From contig NC_081407.1 of NCBI RefSeq assembly GCF_030272615.1, positions 262,554,574-262,618,573 of the forward strand: a DNA stretch of 64,000 bases, written 5' to 3'. A program made the position numbers and the translations under genes. The notes beneath the pieces were generated by a model. The model saw only the letters and a list, made by a program, of their open reading frames with translations, was not told the origin of the DNA and searched no databases. Origin of the DNA: Cryptomeria japonica. Its lineage: Eukaryota; Streptophyta; Pinopsida; Cupressales; Cupressaceae. Shown one piece after another: positions 1-12,278 of this stretch; the stretch's first letter is position 1; each line of letters begins with the position of its first letter.

Positions 1-2
1 CA

Positions 3-3000
3 ACTAATAAGGCATCAAAGGCAAAAGAATTAGTACCCAAAGCTCCCTGTTTAAAGATAGGAGAAGGATTATATGACAAGGGTAACTAGTTGAGAGACCC
101 ACAGGTTGGATTGTCTGGGTTGGGATTGTTTAAAGTTGGATTCGGAATGAGAAATTCTCCTGCCCCACAAAACTGTATTTGGGAGTTAGATGTCGGGAAG
201 TTAGTTGTACCAGGGGTATTTATGGACATAGATTTGCTGACCCAAATTGCGCTCAACTATGATCTAGTCACAAGAAGCATTCGGGATGTAAATGGGAAAA
301 CCCTTGTTGAGATTAATGCTGAAGAGTTCAGGACAACTTTTGGGCTTAATGAGTTCACCAATTTTCTAGATTCTATAAATTTCACATCATTAGCCCAAAT
401 TTATGACACTCAGAGGAGTCATCTCAGGAATTGGCCTCTCAAGGAATTTTTTGTAAAAATAGGAGGATTAACAGTTGTAGGACCCAACACACAGGAGCCC
501 TTTTCATTAAGTATGTTCACCCTAAGGGCTAAAGGAATGTATTGGGCACTTTGCCAAGTTTTGGGAGAAGATGCTGAAGCAAATATGGCGAATCATTACT
601 TGTTAATGATCACTCAGATTTTGAATCCTTCTCTTGCAATCACATTTGATTATGCCTCTTATATTGCTAATGCTATTCATGGAGGGTTAATAGGAATCAA
701 GAATGGAAACGTGGATAGGCCTTTTGGATGGTACTCACTCTTGATGCATCTTTTTCTCTTCAAAGGTGGTGATTACTTTGCCAGTGGACTGGACCTTGTT
801 AAGGAAAAGGAAGGAGAAAAAATGTCGATACAATTATGGAGTACTGTGTTGTCATTGGACAGAGAGGATGCTAGTTTTTTGAAGTTTCATAAATATTTTG
901 CATCAAAGATAAGAACTCTCCTCTGCTCTGAGAACCCAAGAATCCCCAAAGTTCTTCTAGAATTCATGAGACCAAAAGATTTCGCAGAGAACATAAAAAT
1001 TGTTCATAACTACGGTGACATTTGCTTGTATCCAATCTCCACAGTTTTCAGAGTTTTTGGTTTCAAGGGCACCCCATTTTTGTTACCTTACCAGGTCCCT
1101 CTCAAAGTGGGAATCATGGAGATCCTTAGACAAATTGGTGGCTTGCAAGAGGCAGAGTTGACAGGCAGGGGTAAAGGGACTATTTTCCCTGCAGCTACCA
1201 TAGCTCACCAATTTGTAATAACAAAAGGAGGCTGGAATTGCTTTAAGAATTTCCTCAAGCCTTATCATTTGTCCACTGCAATTTTCAGGTGTGCTGATCC
1301 AGAAGACTTCTTCAACGATATGTTTAGGAAGAAGGTAGCATGCAGAGGTAGGCCTCATCAATTCCAGTTTCTTGAAGACCTCATCAGAAATGAGTTTGAT
1401 CTAGATGAGCAGGAGCTAAGGAAAGAGAAGTGGGTGGCTTATAAGAAAGCCTTGGATTTTGTGCATCAGTTTGATGCTAGCTATGACCCATTGTCTAGCT
1501 TTTTCCCACTGGAAGAGAAAATAAAGTTTTTGATTGTTTGCTTTGAAGATGTCATGCAGACACTGAAGGAGAAGAGGGAAGTTGTAATCAAGAGCAACCC
1601 TAAGAAGGAAAGAATGATCCTGAGTAGGTCAGCTTCCAGCAAAGCAATCCCTCCAGGTGATTACACACTGCATAAGAAATCTAGTTATAGTGTGCTAGTG
1701 CCTACAACAGGGGAGTCCTCTACCTCCAAAGGAAAGAGGAAGATACAAGATGTCATTGACATCCAAGAGAGCCCAAAGAAGCAAAGGGTGGGGAAAGAAG
1801 TACAATCACATACAGCTTTGTATTCCCCATCCCAATCCCCTATCCATATAGGAAATGAGCAAGCAGAAGCTGAGCAACTCCTACAATTGGGTAGTCTAGG
1901 GGAAATTGAATACACTTATGATGAAGTGGAGGAAGGGATTCCAGAAGAACCCATTGCTACTGAAATGGATATTACTTCCACTGAACTTAAAGGCTAAGAG
2001 TGGGATCCTGAGATAAAGCAGGCAAGTCGTGTCTTTATAACTGATAACAATTTTGTCACATCAGAAGCATTTATGCAGGTTATATGGAAACAACACATAG
2101 ATAGATATAATGCTAGATTTGAAACAAGAAAGGCTGAGTAGCCCAATAAAGATCCAGCTTTGGTGGAAGAGGAAATAAAGCAAGAGATGATGGAAGAATT
2201 CAAAACCATCACGCCTGAGCAGGGAAGAGATATGGTAGCACAAGTTGGAGTGCTTATATTACCTAAATGGGATATTGCAGATGCCCTGGTATTAGATGCA
2301 GTAAGAAAAGAGACTAAACCTATGGAGGGGGTTACTTTCAATAAGGATAATGCTGCACTCGTCATGTGGTCTCTCAAGAGAAATGAGAGTAAGAAAAGTA
2401 AAGATACCCTAGGGTTGAGTTACCTTGGTGGAATGATGGTGAAGAGAGTGCAGAGTATAGGGGTGGTGGAGGCTACTAGCACTGTGTTAGAGACTACAAA
2501 ATTTAGTGTTGCAGTAGTAGAGAAGGAAGCCAAAGAGAAATAGGCCCTCCAAATTAAGTTGGAAATAGTTTTGAAGGCTTATAACAATGCCAAGGAGGAG
2601 GTAAGAGGTAAGGATAGCATCATTGCCAAATTGCAGAGCCAGTTGACTGGACAATACCATCAAGGTGAGTCTTCAACACTGATGATCTCCTCTTCTCCAG
2701 CAAGACCTCCACCTACTAGCCCTATCATTGAATTTCCACCATCTCCAACACCCTCCAACTCTCAAATGATTGAAATCACTCCCCAAGAATTAGAAAATTT
2801 GAAACAGGCTCAGGCCTTATATGCAAAGAAATATGAGGAGAAAGTAAGGGCTACAATTTTCAGTTTTGCAGATACAATAAATGCCTCATTGGTCTACAAC
2901 AATGTAGGTAAAATTATGGAAATATGGAATGAGCTCAGGAGAGACAAGGCCATTTTGACGCCTATTTTTGACAGATGGAGGCCTAGGGAGCCAGATTTAG

Positions 3001-3557
3001 AGTTTATGTGTGTATCCTGTGATGAAGCAAGGGCCAATCCCATCATTAAATCCACTTCTGATGTCGCTAAAATCTTAATACAATTAGCAGCAGAGGTGGA
3101 TAATGTGGATAGGAAGGTTAATCTATGCAAGAAGGAATACACTGACCAAGTTTTTGAGTTGCTCCCAGGAGTTTTTGCTAGCCCGGATCAGTTAAAAGAC
3201 AAACAAGTTTGGCTTAAGGAGATAGAAGCTAAATTGTCAGCAAGAGTTAAGAGAATTATTGATCTTGATGATGCTTCTTTCTTTGTTGTGACAATACAAG
3301 AGATAGAGAAAATTAAGTCACATTATGCTTTTCTCAATTCAGAAGTCAACAAAATGAGAAATTCTTGGAAAATGTTGACTAAGACTAAAGATAAAGTGAT
3401 TAATTTCTCATGGCTGATAGAAGAGGTGTATGGTGAGTGGACAATTAAATATGCCACCCATGATCCAAAATAGTTGGAGAGCGCCCCTGAAAAGGTAGAA
3501 GAGGTTGCAACTGAACAACTTGTTGAAGAAACCGCAGAGGCCGAAAAGTGTTTGTAA
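3..3557 (+). pseudogene. Large unknown TE-type ORF with five in-frame stops, open at the left edge
   Basis: One reading frame runs from the window edge to TAA at about 3556, broken only by stops at 87, 1995, 2139, 2541 and 3471, with no frameshift. Each stop can come from a Gln codon by one C-to-T change. The N-terminal ~500 residues look globular. A basic nuclear-signal-like patch (KGKRKIQD, then PKKQR) lies near 1730-1800, followed by an acidic Glu-rich stretch, a charged helical segment (2160-2640), a Pro/Ser linker (about 2690-2770) and a second helical region. I do not recognise the family. The length, the absence of introns and the surrounding elements suggest an extra ORF carried by a retrotransposon, not a host gene. 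No RT or protease motif is present. Confidence 0.55.
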
Positions 3558-4523
3558 CTGCTTTTGTGAAAAGTTTGTAACCTCTTTATTTTGAAAGAAA
3601 TGCTTGTAACAAACTCTCCTCAAGAAGTCCGAAGCTTGGTTCATCCATGTTGTTATAAATGGATACCAGGACAAGAGGAAAAGAGATCGCAAAGAATTGT
3701 AAGAAAACGCTGCAGAAATTTATCTAAGCTTGTCTAAAATTAATGGAGAATCAAAATTTCTTGTAATATTTCTTGAACCAAATATCAATATACAGACCAT
3801 TGGTTTTGAGTAAAGCTCTGTGTTGTCTTCAAGTGTGTTTGCAAATTTGTTTACTATTTTCATTTTGAATAATCCAGGGTTGTTCTGTTTGAATGGAATT
3901 GCAAAGCAATTTTAGTAGAAGTGTTCGTTAGCTTTTCTCTTTAGGAGGAAAATTAAAGATGCGGGGATCACTCATACCGGTAAACTCTTTTGGAAGAGAC
4001 TTTGAATTTTGATGATCATAGCTTAATTTGGGATGCGTAAATTCTTGTAAGTGTCAGGCATATACAAGGATTAATAGAAACTAAGCCAATGGGAAGCATA
4101 AAGATGTTTTGTTTGAGAAGTCTGATTTGAGTTTAGATGACTCTGTGACCTTGGATAAGGCACTGGTATTGATTGAAGTTGTTTATTGCATGTTTTGTTG
4201 ATCGAAATACTGAATTTAAGTATAACTTCCATTATTTGTTTTCAGTTGATTTCAAGGTGAATAGATCCACTGGTTTTTTGGACTGGTTTACTATGGGTTT
4301 ATGTTTGAAAGTGTGAATTCAATTCACAAAGGTATACCCACCTAGGCTCTGAGTAAGCCCGAAGTGTAGAAGGTTTAATCAAACCTTGTCATATTTTGTC
4401 TTGAGAATTTCCTTATCTTTGATGTCTCTTCTGCACCAAGCTTAAATCATATTATTTTAAGGATGTTAAAGGGAATCAGATTTTGAAGACAAGAAGTAGG
4501 AGACTTGACAAAATGTCAACAAC
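3558..4523 (+). repeat. Non-coding tail, possibly the 3' LTR of the preceding ORF's element
   Basis: No coding sequence is visible. A purine-rich stretch sits just before TGTTTG near 3548, a TATA-like TATAAATGG is near 3655, and the segment could end at CAACA near 4523, giving LTR-like TG...CA ends of about 1 kb. No second copy is in the window, so the LTR call is an inference. Confidence 0.3.
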
Positions 4524-4526
4524 AGT

Positions 4527-6967
4527 CTAAATAGTCTCTGCTTCTTTTCTCTGCTCTTTCAACCTCTTCTTCTGATCTCTGGATTGCATAATTGTAGTAA
4601 TCTCCATCAGTTCAGATGCACTCAAATTTTCCACATCTATAGGTCCTTTTATGCTAATTGAGTCATCATCATCATCATCATCATCAATTTTCTTCTTCCC
4701 CTTTGCTTTCTCCTCTTCATCCTTTTTCTCTTCTCCCTTCTTCTCTGTGTTCTCTATTTCTATTGGTTCCTCCTGAGTGGTTGTAGTGATCAGTGGCAGT
4801 TGACTTTCAACTTTGTGTTATTTTTTTCTGGTGGTGGTTGTATATCCACACTTGGTTCAGTAACCAGTGCTTCCTCTTCTATTTGATTCTCAACAATATC
4901 CAGTTGTTGTTCTATTTCCTTAACTGGTTCAATGTCACTACCGGTTAAATCAATAGTATCCTGAATTTCTTCAATTTCATCCACAAATAATATGACCCGT
5001 GGAGAACTTATGTCATCCTTATTCTTGACAGGGTAGACTACATCCAATGTAATAATTTCTTCAGTGTCCAGCTTCGGTGGGGCTCTAGTCTCAGTCTGAT
5101 CAGACATATTTTTATAGTACTTTAACTGATCATTCATTCCTTGAATAGCTTTAGCTACCTGATGAGCGTCATCCTCAACTTCCTGAATTTTTCCTACCAA
5201 TAGTTTCATTCTCCTTGATCTTATATTAAATTGTCCTTTATATTTAGCAAGCATTGTTAATAACTCTTCATGAGAAAATTCAGAAAAATATTGAACAAAA
5301 ATTCTATCAATCATCTCTTGTTCCTGATCAATAATCAACTTCCATTTGTTTTCAGGAATTAAATATAAAGAATCAGAAATGCTCTTTTGAATATCTTGTG
5401 GTATCCAATTATTTTGACATAGGTAATTGATTACATCTTGAACCACTTCTTGTTTCTAACCTTCATCAAAGGAATCAAAATATTCTTGTACATTATCAAA
5501 CCGCTTTCTCCTTAATATTTTCAGAGTCCTTTCAAAATCACTCATTGGTTTGAAAGATGCAACATCAATAGGAGTACTTTGTTTGGGAATTTCTCCTACT
5601 GGTTTAGATTTCTTACCAGTTACCTTCATCTTCTTTGATTCTTCTTCAATTTCAGTTTCCTTAGATTCCTCTTGAAGGATGAGATGTTTGCCTCTTTTTC
5701 TCGTGACAGTCTGCTTCTTTGCATATACCTTAGGTACCAGTTCCTTCTTGATTTGAATGCTCCTTGTTATTCTTGTACTAGTAGACACAAAAGCTTCTTG
5801 CTCATATTTTTTCTTTTTCCCTTTCACACTACTGGGTTGTGCCGGTGCACTCCTTTCTTGATAAGTTTCTATTCTTTTCTTCTTTGTATCCTTAGGTGAT
5901 GCCAAATGGTTGTTGGCATAACCGATTAGTAAGTCATAACTGACTTCATAGCTCATTTACTCCATTTCTTCTTCTCTCAGTTCAACAACCTCCATAAGAT
6001 AGAAGTCAGTGGTCATAGTGAAATAGATGTCTTTTTCAAAGTGTTTCACTATTTCATCTGATAACCTTAGTCTCATACTCATCTTCTTCTAGAATTCATT
6101 GAAATACCCATTCATTGCAATTGGGAATGTGTTCTTCACAACCATGCTATTCTTAATTTGGGCTGTAACCGGTGTATCCTTAGACCATTGTATATCATCA
6201 ATTCCTGGAATAAAATTCTGAAAGTAGAAAAATAGACCAATCAAAAGTTGTTCATATTTAGACTTTTGACTGTTGTCCTTCTTTATTGATTCTAGATTCA
6301 ACATCAGTTGGCTTCTCATCACCTCACATAGATCATAATCTACATCTTCTTTCATCATCCGATAGGTGGCATGCACGATAACAAATGGTACATTGTTCAT
6401 CCGATTGGAATGAAATATCTGGTAGCCAATAACCATTGTAGCAAAATTGACTCCTTCATCTGCAATGTTATTGACAGATATAGCATGACCTTCAACAGTG
6501 GTCTTTGTCAGCTCAATAACAGTCTCCTTTGAGACTTTCCTTAACTTGGGTACTTCACCGGTTTGGCAAAAACCTGTTAGTGCATGAATAACCTCCTTTG
6601 TGATAGTGTGAGACCTTTAAAGATACATGTTCCCTCCATGTACATGATTGAGGATAATCTTGACATGTTCTTCCTTAAAATCTTCAAGAAAATAGACTAC
6701 ATTATGAAAACCCTTCTCATAAACCCTAATATATTCAGGTTTGATTTTCCCGCTCTTGTCACAAAAAGATTTAAGCTGAGAATAGATTGCCAATGACCCT
6801 AGATCCTCAATTTTGCAATCTATATAACTTGTCAAATCACCTTTTATCAAAACACCTTGTGGTACTTGAGACAATGCATTATAAGACTCTATCTTATCTG
6901 TCCCCATTGACTCCATAGCTTTAACAATGATAAAAAGACTCTCTGCTGGTGTAGATGATGATGTCAT
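4527..6967 (-). pseudogene. Unknown ~810-codon extra ORF, probably carried by Copia-like element E
   Basis: Read leftwards from ATG at 6967, a single frame continues through stops at 6617 (TAA), 6089 (TAG), 5957 (TAA) and 5456 (TAG), all one C-to-T change from Gln codons. One frameshift near 4790-4830 moves the C-terminus to the frame ending with TAG at 4527. The N-terminal ~330 residues look globular. A Lys-rich segment (KKKRIET, GKKSK) follows, then a helical region and an acidic C-terminus with a poly-Asp run encoded by GAT repeats at about 4665-4687. The family is not recognised. It lies on the same strand as E's gag and downstream of it, which suggests a sense-oriented extra ORF replacing pol in a non-autonomous element. 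Confidence 0.5.
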
Positions 6968-7433
6968 TCTAAATAATCTTGATTCGAGAGAGAGATTGAC
7001 AAAAACACCTTGCCCCTTCGTGCTAGTAGGGTTTCTAGTTGCTCTCTCACCTGCACACCCGATTCAACTTTTTAATCCATAGCACAAATTTGTTCTCAAT
7101 TTGCTAACAATACTATGTATTGCTATGCAAGTGCTCACAAAATTCTTCTTCAAATGCAATAGGGTAAGAAAATGATTCAGCGAAGCTGCTTTTATTCATT
7201 TTACCGACCACATTAATTACACTACCGATAGGGTAACAAAGCCTAATTACCACTTAACAAACTCACCTATACCGGTAGGCATATAACCAGTTGGTAATCC
7301 TTAGAAATTTGATTGACAAAAATATCAAAATTATTACATTAAAACTCGAAATGCTAAATTTTCTTACCATACTCTCTTCAAGGGGTCCAAAAATAGATTT
7401 ATCGATATTCTCCCCTTAGACTTGTTGAAAAGC
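6968..7433. other. Spacer between E gag and the extra ORF
   Basis: AT-rich, with no convincing ORF on either strand. A purine-rich stretch on the minus strand near 7400-7425 (AAGGGGAGAATA) resembles a polypurine tract, but no LTR follows it. Confidence 0.4.
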
Positions 7434-8689
7434 TCAGTTTACTGGTGTAGCATTCTCCACACTAGGTGAAGGATTCGATTCTTCCGATGGCTTGTCCTCA
7501 CTTTTCTTCTTCCAAATTCTATTCATCTCCACTATAGTTTCTTCAACATCTACTTTCTTCTTTCCTTTCCAATATTCATTGTGATTTACCGATTGGTTCT
7601 TCTTTGTTCTACAAAACTTGGCAATGTGTCCTTGTTTGTGACAATGATAGAAGGCCATCCCAGATGCTCTCTAAGGTCCTGCATTACCTCTTCCAATCCT
7701 TCTTTTGCAGTTCATAGCCACATGTCCATAGTTATTGCAAATTGTGCAAATCACATTTGTTACCTTCTCCATTAGGGATTAAACCAGTTGACATAAGGTT
7801 TTTGCCAGTTCATGTTTCTTTTGTTGTCATAAGTCCCTCTCCAGTCACTGATAGGTCTTGAATTCATGTGAGGTGCTGGGTTATTTTCTCCATATCTGCA
7901 TTCAACTAATCTATGTCCATACATGTTTCATGTGTAACAATTACCTTCAAATCGTCTAGACACATATCTAATATTAGAATTATAGCATGTGTTGTCATTA
8001 GATCTGCTTCTACAAACATTAATAGTATTTCCAGGTTTGTGATAGTTAAAACAATCTGGTTTAAACTTCTTCTTACCCGATTTCATTCCTTTAGATACCG
8101 ATTTGTCTTTTGATGAAGTAACCTTTGTTTTAGAAGACTCACCTTGCTCAAATGTATTGAATCCTAATTCATATGTGTCACCTTTTATTCTATGTGATTG
8201 GATCTATTCATCCAACATAGAAGAGCTCTTGTTGAATTTGTCAAGTTTCCCATTAGCCTTAGTAAGCTCTTTGGTAAGATCTTCATTATGCTTCATAAGA
8301 GTCTCTCTAAGAGACATTGCCATCTCAAGATCTAATTGTAATGCTTCTTTTTCTTCCTTCTCCTCATGCCAATGTTCATGCAAAGCTGCATTCTTTTTCT
8401 TGATCTTAGAGATCTCATGATCTTTCTCTTTGATCAGGTCTTCAGCTTTCCTCCTTGCTTCAAGTTCTCTCCCTAGGTTAAGTTTTTCACCATTCAATTT
8501 CTCCACTTCTTCAACCAGTGCATCAATGTTGGCCTCATCCAAAGAGTTGTTGTTAGAGATCTCCAATAATTGCTCAGATAGTTCTCTCCTCTTTACTTGT
8601 GAAGCTTCAAATCTACCTCTCAGTATTTCTAGCTCATCCCTAGTTTCATCAATTACTCTAGCCATCTCTCTATAACTCATATCCCCCAT
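7434..8689 (-). pseudogene. gag: Gag-like protein of element E: coiled coil plus CCHC zinc knuckles
   Basis: From ATG at 8689 the protein begins with a long Glu/Lys/Leu-rich coiled coil (about 160 residues). Its second half has CCHC-type nucleic-acid-binding knuckles. One is intact (CTICNNYGHVAMNC, near 7700-7755). Another has lost its first Cys (HCHKQGHIAKFC). Two upstream ones are degenerate. TAG at 8204 and 7671, a TGA near 7935 and one frameshift near 7780 break the frame. The same architecture occurs in element C's gag (44.8-46.0 kb), including a shared KGKKKVD stretch after the last knuckle, so E and C belong to one gag family. It presumably packaged element RNA. No protease or RT follows. 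Confidence 0.7.
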
Positions 8690-8736
8690 AATGGCTTTAG
8701 GATTTCCTTCCAAGCAATTAAGCCTAAAGGAAGTTA

Positions 8737-8749
8737 GGCTCTGATACCA
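8737..8749 (-). other. Primer-binding site of element E (initiator Met tRNA type)
   Basis: Minus strand TGGTATCAGAGCC is the standard plant Copia primer site. It lies two bases inside the LTR edge at 8752 and sets E's orientation as right to left. Confidence 0.85.
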
Positions 8750-8751
8750 AT

Positions 8752-9089
8752 TGATAATCTTATATAACATTGAGAGGGGGGAGGGGGGTGAATCAGTGAT
8801 AGCAAAAACAATAACACTTTAATCCTAGACCGGTAAAAACATTTAACTAGTTTACTTAAGACTTTGCATGCAATCCAAAGTGTTATAAAAGCATTCACAA
8901 CAAGTAAGACATTCACCATAACATAAGTATTTATATGTGGAAAACCCAACTGGGAAAAACCATGGTGAGATGGAACTCACAAGTTAACTATCTACATAAA
9001 TAAGTAACTGACGGGTTAAGGTCTACAAAGTGCTCTGTTAGGAGAGAATCCTATTAAAGATCCCAAGCCCTGTTAGGAGCTATACCTAG
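8752..9089 (-). repeat. Element E 5' LTR, portion left of the element A insertion
   Basis: Starts at TGATAATC next to the primer site and carries a G-rich run (G6AG6) near 8773-8788 followed by GAATCAGT. It also has the GGAAAACCCAACTGGG block seen in similar form in element C's LTR. It is cut at 9089 by element A and resumes after 32,680. Confidence 0.7.
9085..9089. repeat. Target-site duplication of element A, left copy
   Basis: CCTAG immediately precedes the LTR. The same five bases follow the right LTR at 32681-32685. Confidence 0.93.
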
Positions 9090-10566
9090 TGTAGACGTAT
9101 AAAAATGACCATATTCCTAAATGAATATTTTATGTTCATTTCTCTATTTAATTAAATCCAATTTAATTAAATTACCCACATTCTTCTATTTAATTAAGTA
9201 AATTACTTAATTTATTTAAATTAAATTCACTATACCCATTTAATGAATAAATCATTTTATTCTATAAAACCCCCCTATCCACTTTTAATTAAATTCAAAT
9301 TTAATTAAATAGTTATCCTAAATTGAATAAATTTAATTTATTTAATTTCTCCAAATTGCAACCAAATTGAATTAAATTACTTTATTTCAATTAAATCCTA
9401 TTATTCCTCCATCCACTTGCAAAATCCCAAACCCCTTTCTAATCCCTTCTAGAATCTTCTAATCGCTTCTAATTAACCTAACCCCTCCTCTAAACTTTGT
9501 CACATCCCTAAGCAAAGGGAAGTCACTTCTCAAATCCTCAAAGTCTTTGATAACCATTAAAGGCTTCAAGTCTTCAACCACTTAAATCCTCAAAGTCTTT
9601 GATAACCATTAAAGGCTTCCAACCTTCAACCACTTAATCCCCCAAAGTCTCCAATAATCATTAATGGTTAACTCAAACCCTCTTACATGGTTAAAACATT
9701 TGTTTTGACTCAACCTTCATCCAACCTAAAGGTCTCATCAGGACTTTAATGCTTTGACTATGATTATCTATTAATCATTTGCATAAAGGTTTATCCTTGG
9801 ATTAACTCTTAATCCATTGGGTAATCCTAATTTAAGCTTGACCCTTACCCTCTAGATAACCATAAGGTCTTCTCAAGCCTTTAATGCCTCCAACCCCTTC
9901 TCTCAACCCAACCCTATGTTGACACTTGTCACCATTTCATTGGTGCAAATTGTGCACATGGATCCCCAACTTTCAAACTCAACCCTTGATTGAATCTTTC
10001 AATCCTGGCCATCCATTGCCCTGTTTTTGCTATAAATAGAGCTCTCATTCCTCCATTTTAAATCATCCAAATTTGTAGTATCATACTTATGCTCAAATAC
10101 ATTCAAGCTTTCATATCATTTTTATGCTCATCATTTTAGCCTCTTTGAAATCAGGAATTAGTTTAAATATGCATGTTTAAAATACTTTCTTTATCATTTA
10201 GAACAATCATAGACTAAATATATCATGTTAGGATAGTACTCATACTAATCTTGTCATCTTATCATTTAGTTTATTGCATTTCTAAGATCATACATAGCTT
10301 AGCATATCTTTCATACTAAAAACTATCAAAACATCCCTCGTTCTTGCATTTTCCATCCCTAAACCATTTTGCTCAGTGATCTGAGAGCAAAAACATTGGT
10401 TTGAGGGACATTGTGAGATAGAGAACCATGGGACCCACCTTGGGAAGCTGAGTAATACATTATTACTCCATAGCTTGCATCAAGAAGTCATGTGTGTGTG
10501 TGTGGACAAGTCATTTAGTCATATTTTCATATATTGAATTCTATTAGCCCACTTTTCCCGCATACA
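9090..10566 (+). repeat. Element A 5' LTR
   Basis: Starts TGTAGACG and ends CGCATACA, 1477 bp. Its U3 contains two copies of a ~55-bp unit around CTTTGATAACCATTAAAGGC (about 9535-9650). Long TTTAATTAAAT-rich stretches lie near the start. It is nearly identical to 31219-32680. Confidence 0.95.
10031..10038 (+). promoter_or_regulatory. TATA box of element A's 5' LTR
   Basis: TATAAATA in a GC-flanked context (GCTATAAATAGAGC), placed in the latter half of the LTR as expected for the U3/R junction. The same sequence occurs in the 3' LTR at 32145-32152. Confidence 0.75.
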
Positions 10567-10570
10567 TTTC

Positions 10571-10588
10571 TGGCGCCCACCGTGGGGG
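10571..10588 (+). other. Primer-binding site of element A
   Basis: TGGCGCCCACCGTGGGGG starts four bases after the LTR end. TGGCGCC-type primer sites are common in plant Tat-type Gypsy elements. I do not assign the primer tRNA. It differs from element B's primer site (TGGTGAACCC). Confidence 0.85.
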
Positions 10589-10649
10589 CTGAACCCAAAT
10601 ATCAAATTGATTTTTGAAACTAATCACTTTTGTAGGTCCGTGGGAAATA

Positions 10650-11095
10650 GGAATCAGCGCATGGGAAATATTCCCTAGCGCATCTGGTTAACAGTCTAGC
10701 GCATCCCACTCACTGTTTAGTGCGTGGGGTCCATGCTCTAGCGCGTGAAGACTTTTCTTTAGCGCATAACCTCACTAAACTTTTCCTGTAGGTCTTAGCG
10801 TGGCTGAAAAACATATTAGCGCATCTGTAGAATATATTGGCACTTCGGGTCTGTTAGCTAGTGCATTGAGTTTACCAGTTAGCGCTTTCTGTCCATCATC
10901 CAACGCGTTTAAACCATCTTGTAGCGCATCAAATCAATATTTTTCCTGCAGGTCTCAACGCGAAAAAAAAAATAGAGCAACGTGTCCAACGCACAGAGTA
11001 GCGCATCCAGAAAATAGTGTAGCACAGAGAGACATAAGTTTAGTGCATCTATGTTTTCTTGTAGTGCATGCAGTCCTTTCTGTAGCGCATCACAG
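10650..11095 (+). repeat. TAGCGCAT octamer array 1, sense leader
   Basis: About 19 copies of a short motif (AGCGCAT, AGCGCGT and decayed forms such as AGTGCAT), commonly about 17-24 bp apart, separated by unrelated sequence. The core contains GCGC in otherwise CpG-poor DNA. Confidence 0.85.
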
Positions 11096-12278
11096 ACAGA
11101 GAGCAAAAATTTAAAATTGTAACCGAACTGAGATTTTAGACTTGTGGAAGTTCCCCAAATCATCTAACATTTTTTTTCCCTGGTTTGCTAGCAGGACTCT
11201 AACAATTTTCTTGCAGGTGGAGCGGGCCATTTTCTTTTAATCGATTTCTTTTGCTGACCAAAACATCGAATTTACTTTGCTGACCAAATTTCTTTTCATA
11301 GATCAGAAAATCATTGCTTTAAAAAGATAAAATAAACATCATGTTTTTGTGGAGCAACATCTCCACATAGATTTTAGCAAATCACTGAATTGAAAGGGTA
11401 AAATAAACGAACTTGATTTCTTTGTCTCAAAAGTGGAAGGAATATGCTCTCCCCTTAACTGGGTGATAAAAAATCCATACCACTTTTACAGCTTTCTTTA
11501 CTTCAAGCAATAAAACCTTTAGCAGTCCTACTTCCCGAGGAGTTAGTATCAACTCTTAAAGTCGTTTATGACCGGTGTGAAGGGAACGACCTAAGTGGGG
11601 AACGAATTTGATGCCAAGAATTCCAACCCACTATAATCAAATGTGGAAAGTGACAAAAGTCCTTTTCAATGGTTGCGCGCAGTGATTAGCCTTTCCCCAG
11701 TATCCTGGAGATACGTAAAGCCTTTGTTCTAAAGGTTGGGAAGCCTCCTGAGGGAGTTTATCACTGACAGCCGAACGGGAAGCCTGATTACGAATCCTAG
11801 AAATAGAAACTTTGAACCAAGTCAGTAACCAGACATTTATAACATCATAGTGCAAGGGTGGGGAAGAATCCGCCCCCCAAATTACTCACCATATATCTCC
11901 CAAGATAACTACTCAACTGTGAAGCGATTCACTTTGAGTTAATTTCTGGCAAAAGGCAAAAAAACGGGCGCCCTCTAGGGGGTGACATGGTTATTTGAGT
12001 TGACGGAGTATCAAGACTAGTGGGCTAGGATGTTATTTATGACCCTTGACTAAAGAGTCTTTCTGAAGTATATTATTTGTACCCAAACCTGTTAAAACAT
12101 TGGAGATTTGAACACATCCTCACAGAACATACACTTTTTGTTAGATTAGGCAAAATGGTTGTACTTTTTGTGCCGTGTTTGCATTTATTACTTGAGAAAA
12201 TCATCCATCAAGCTTGAAAAATTTGCAACAAAAATCTAAAATTCACAAAACCCAAATCAAAAGAAATTCAGGGCAGTT

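Noticed and set aside
1083-1361. Minus-strand ORF inside the first large ORF
   Set aside because: Shadow of a much longer plus-strand frame with normal protein composition.
10800-11163. Overlapping ORFs in A's leader
   Set aside because: They run through the octamer array and have no domain; the opposite frame is equally open.
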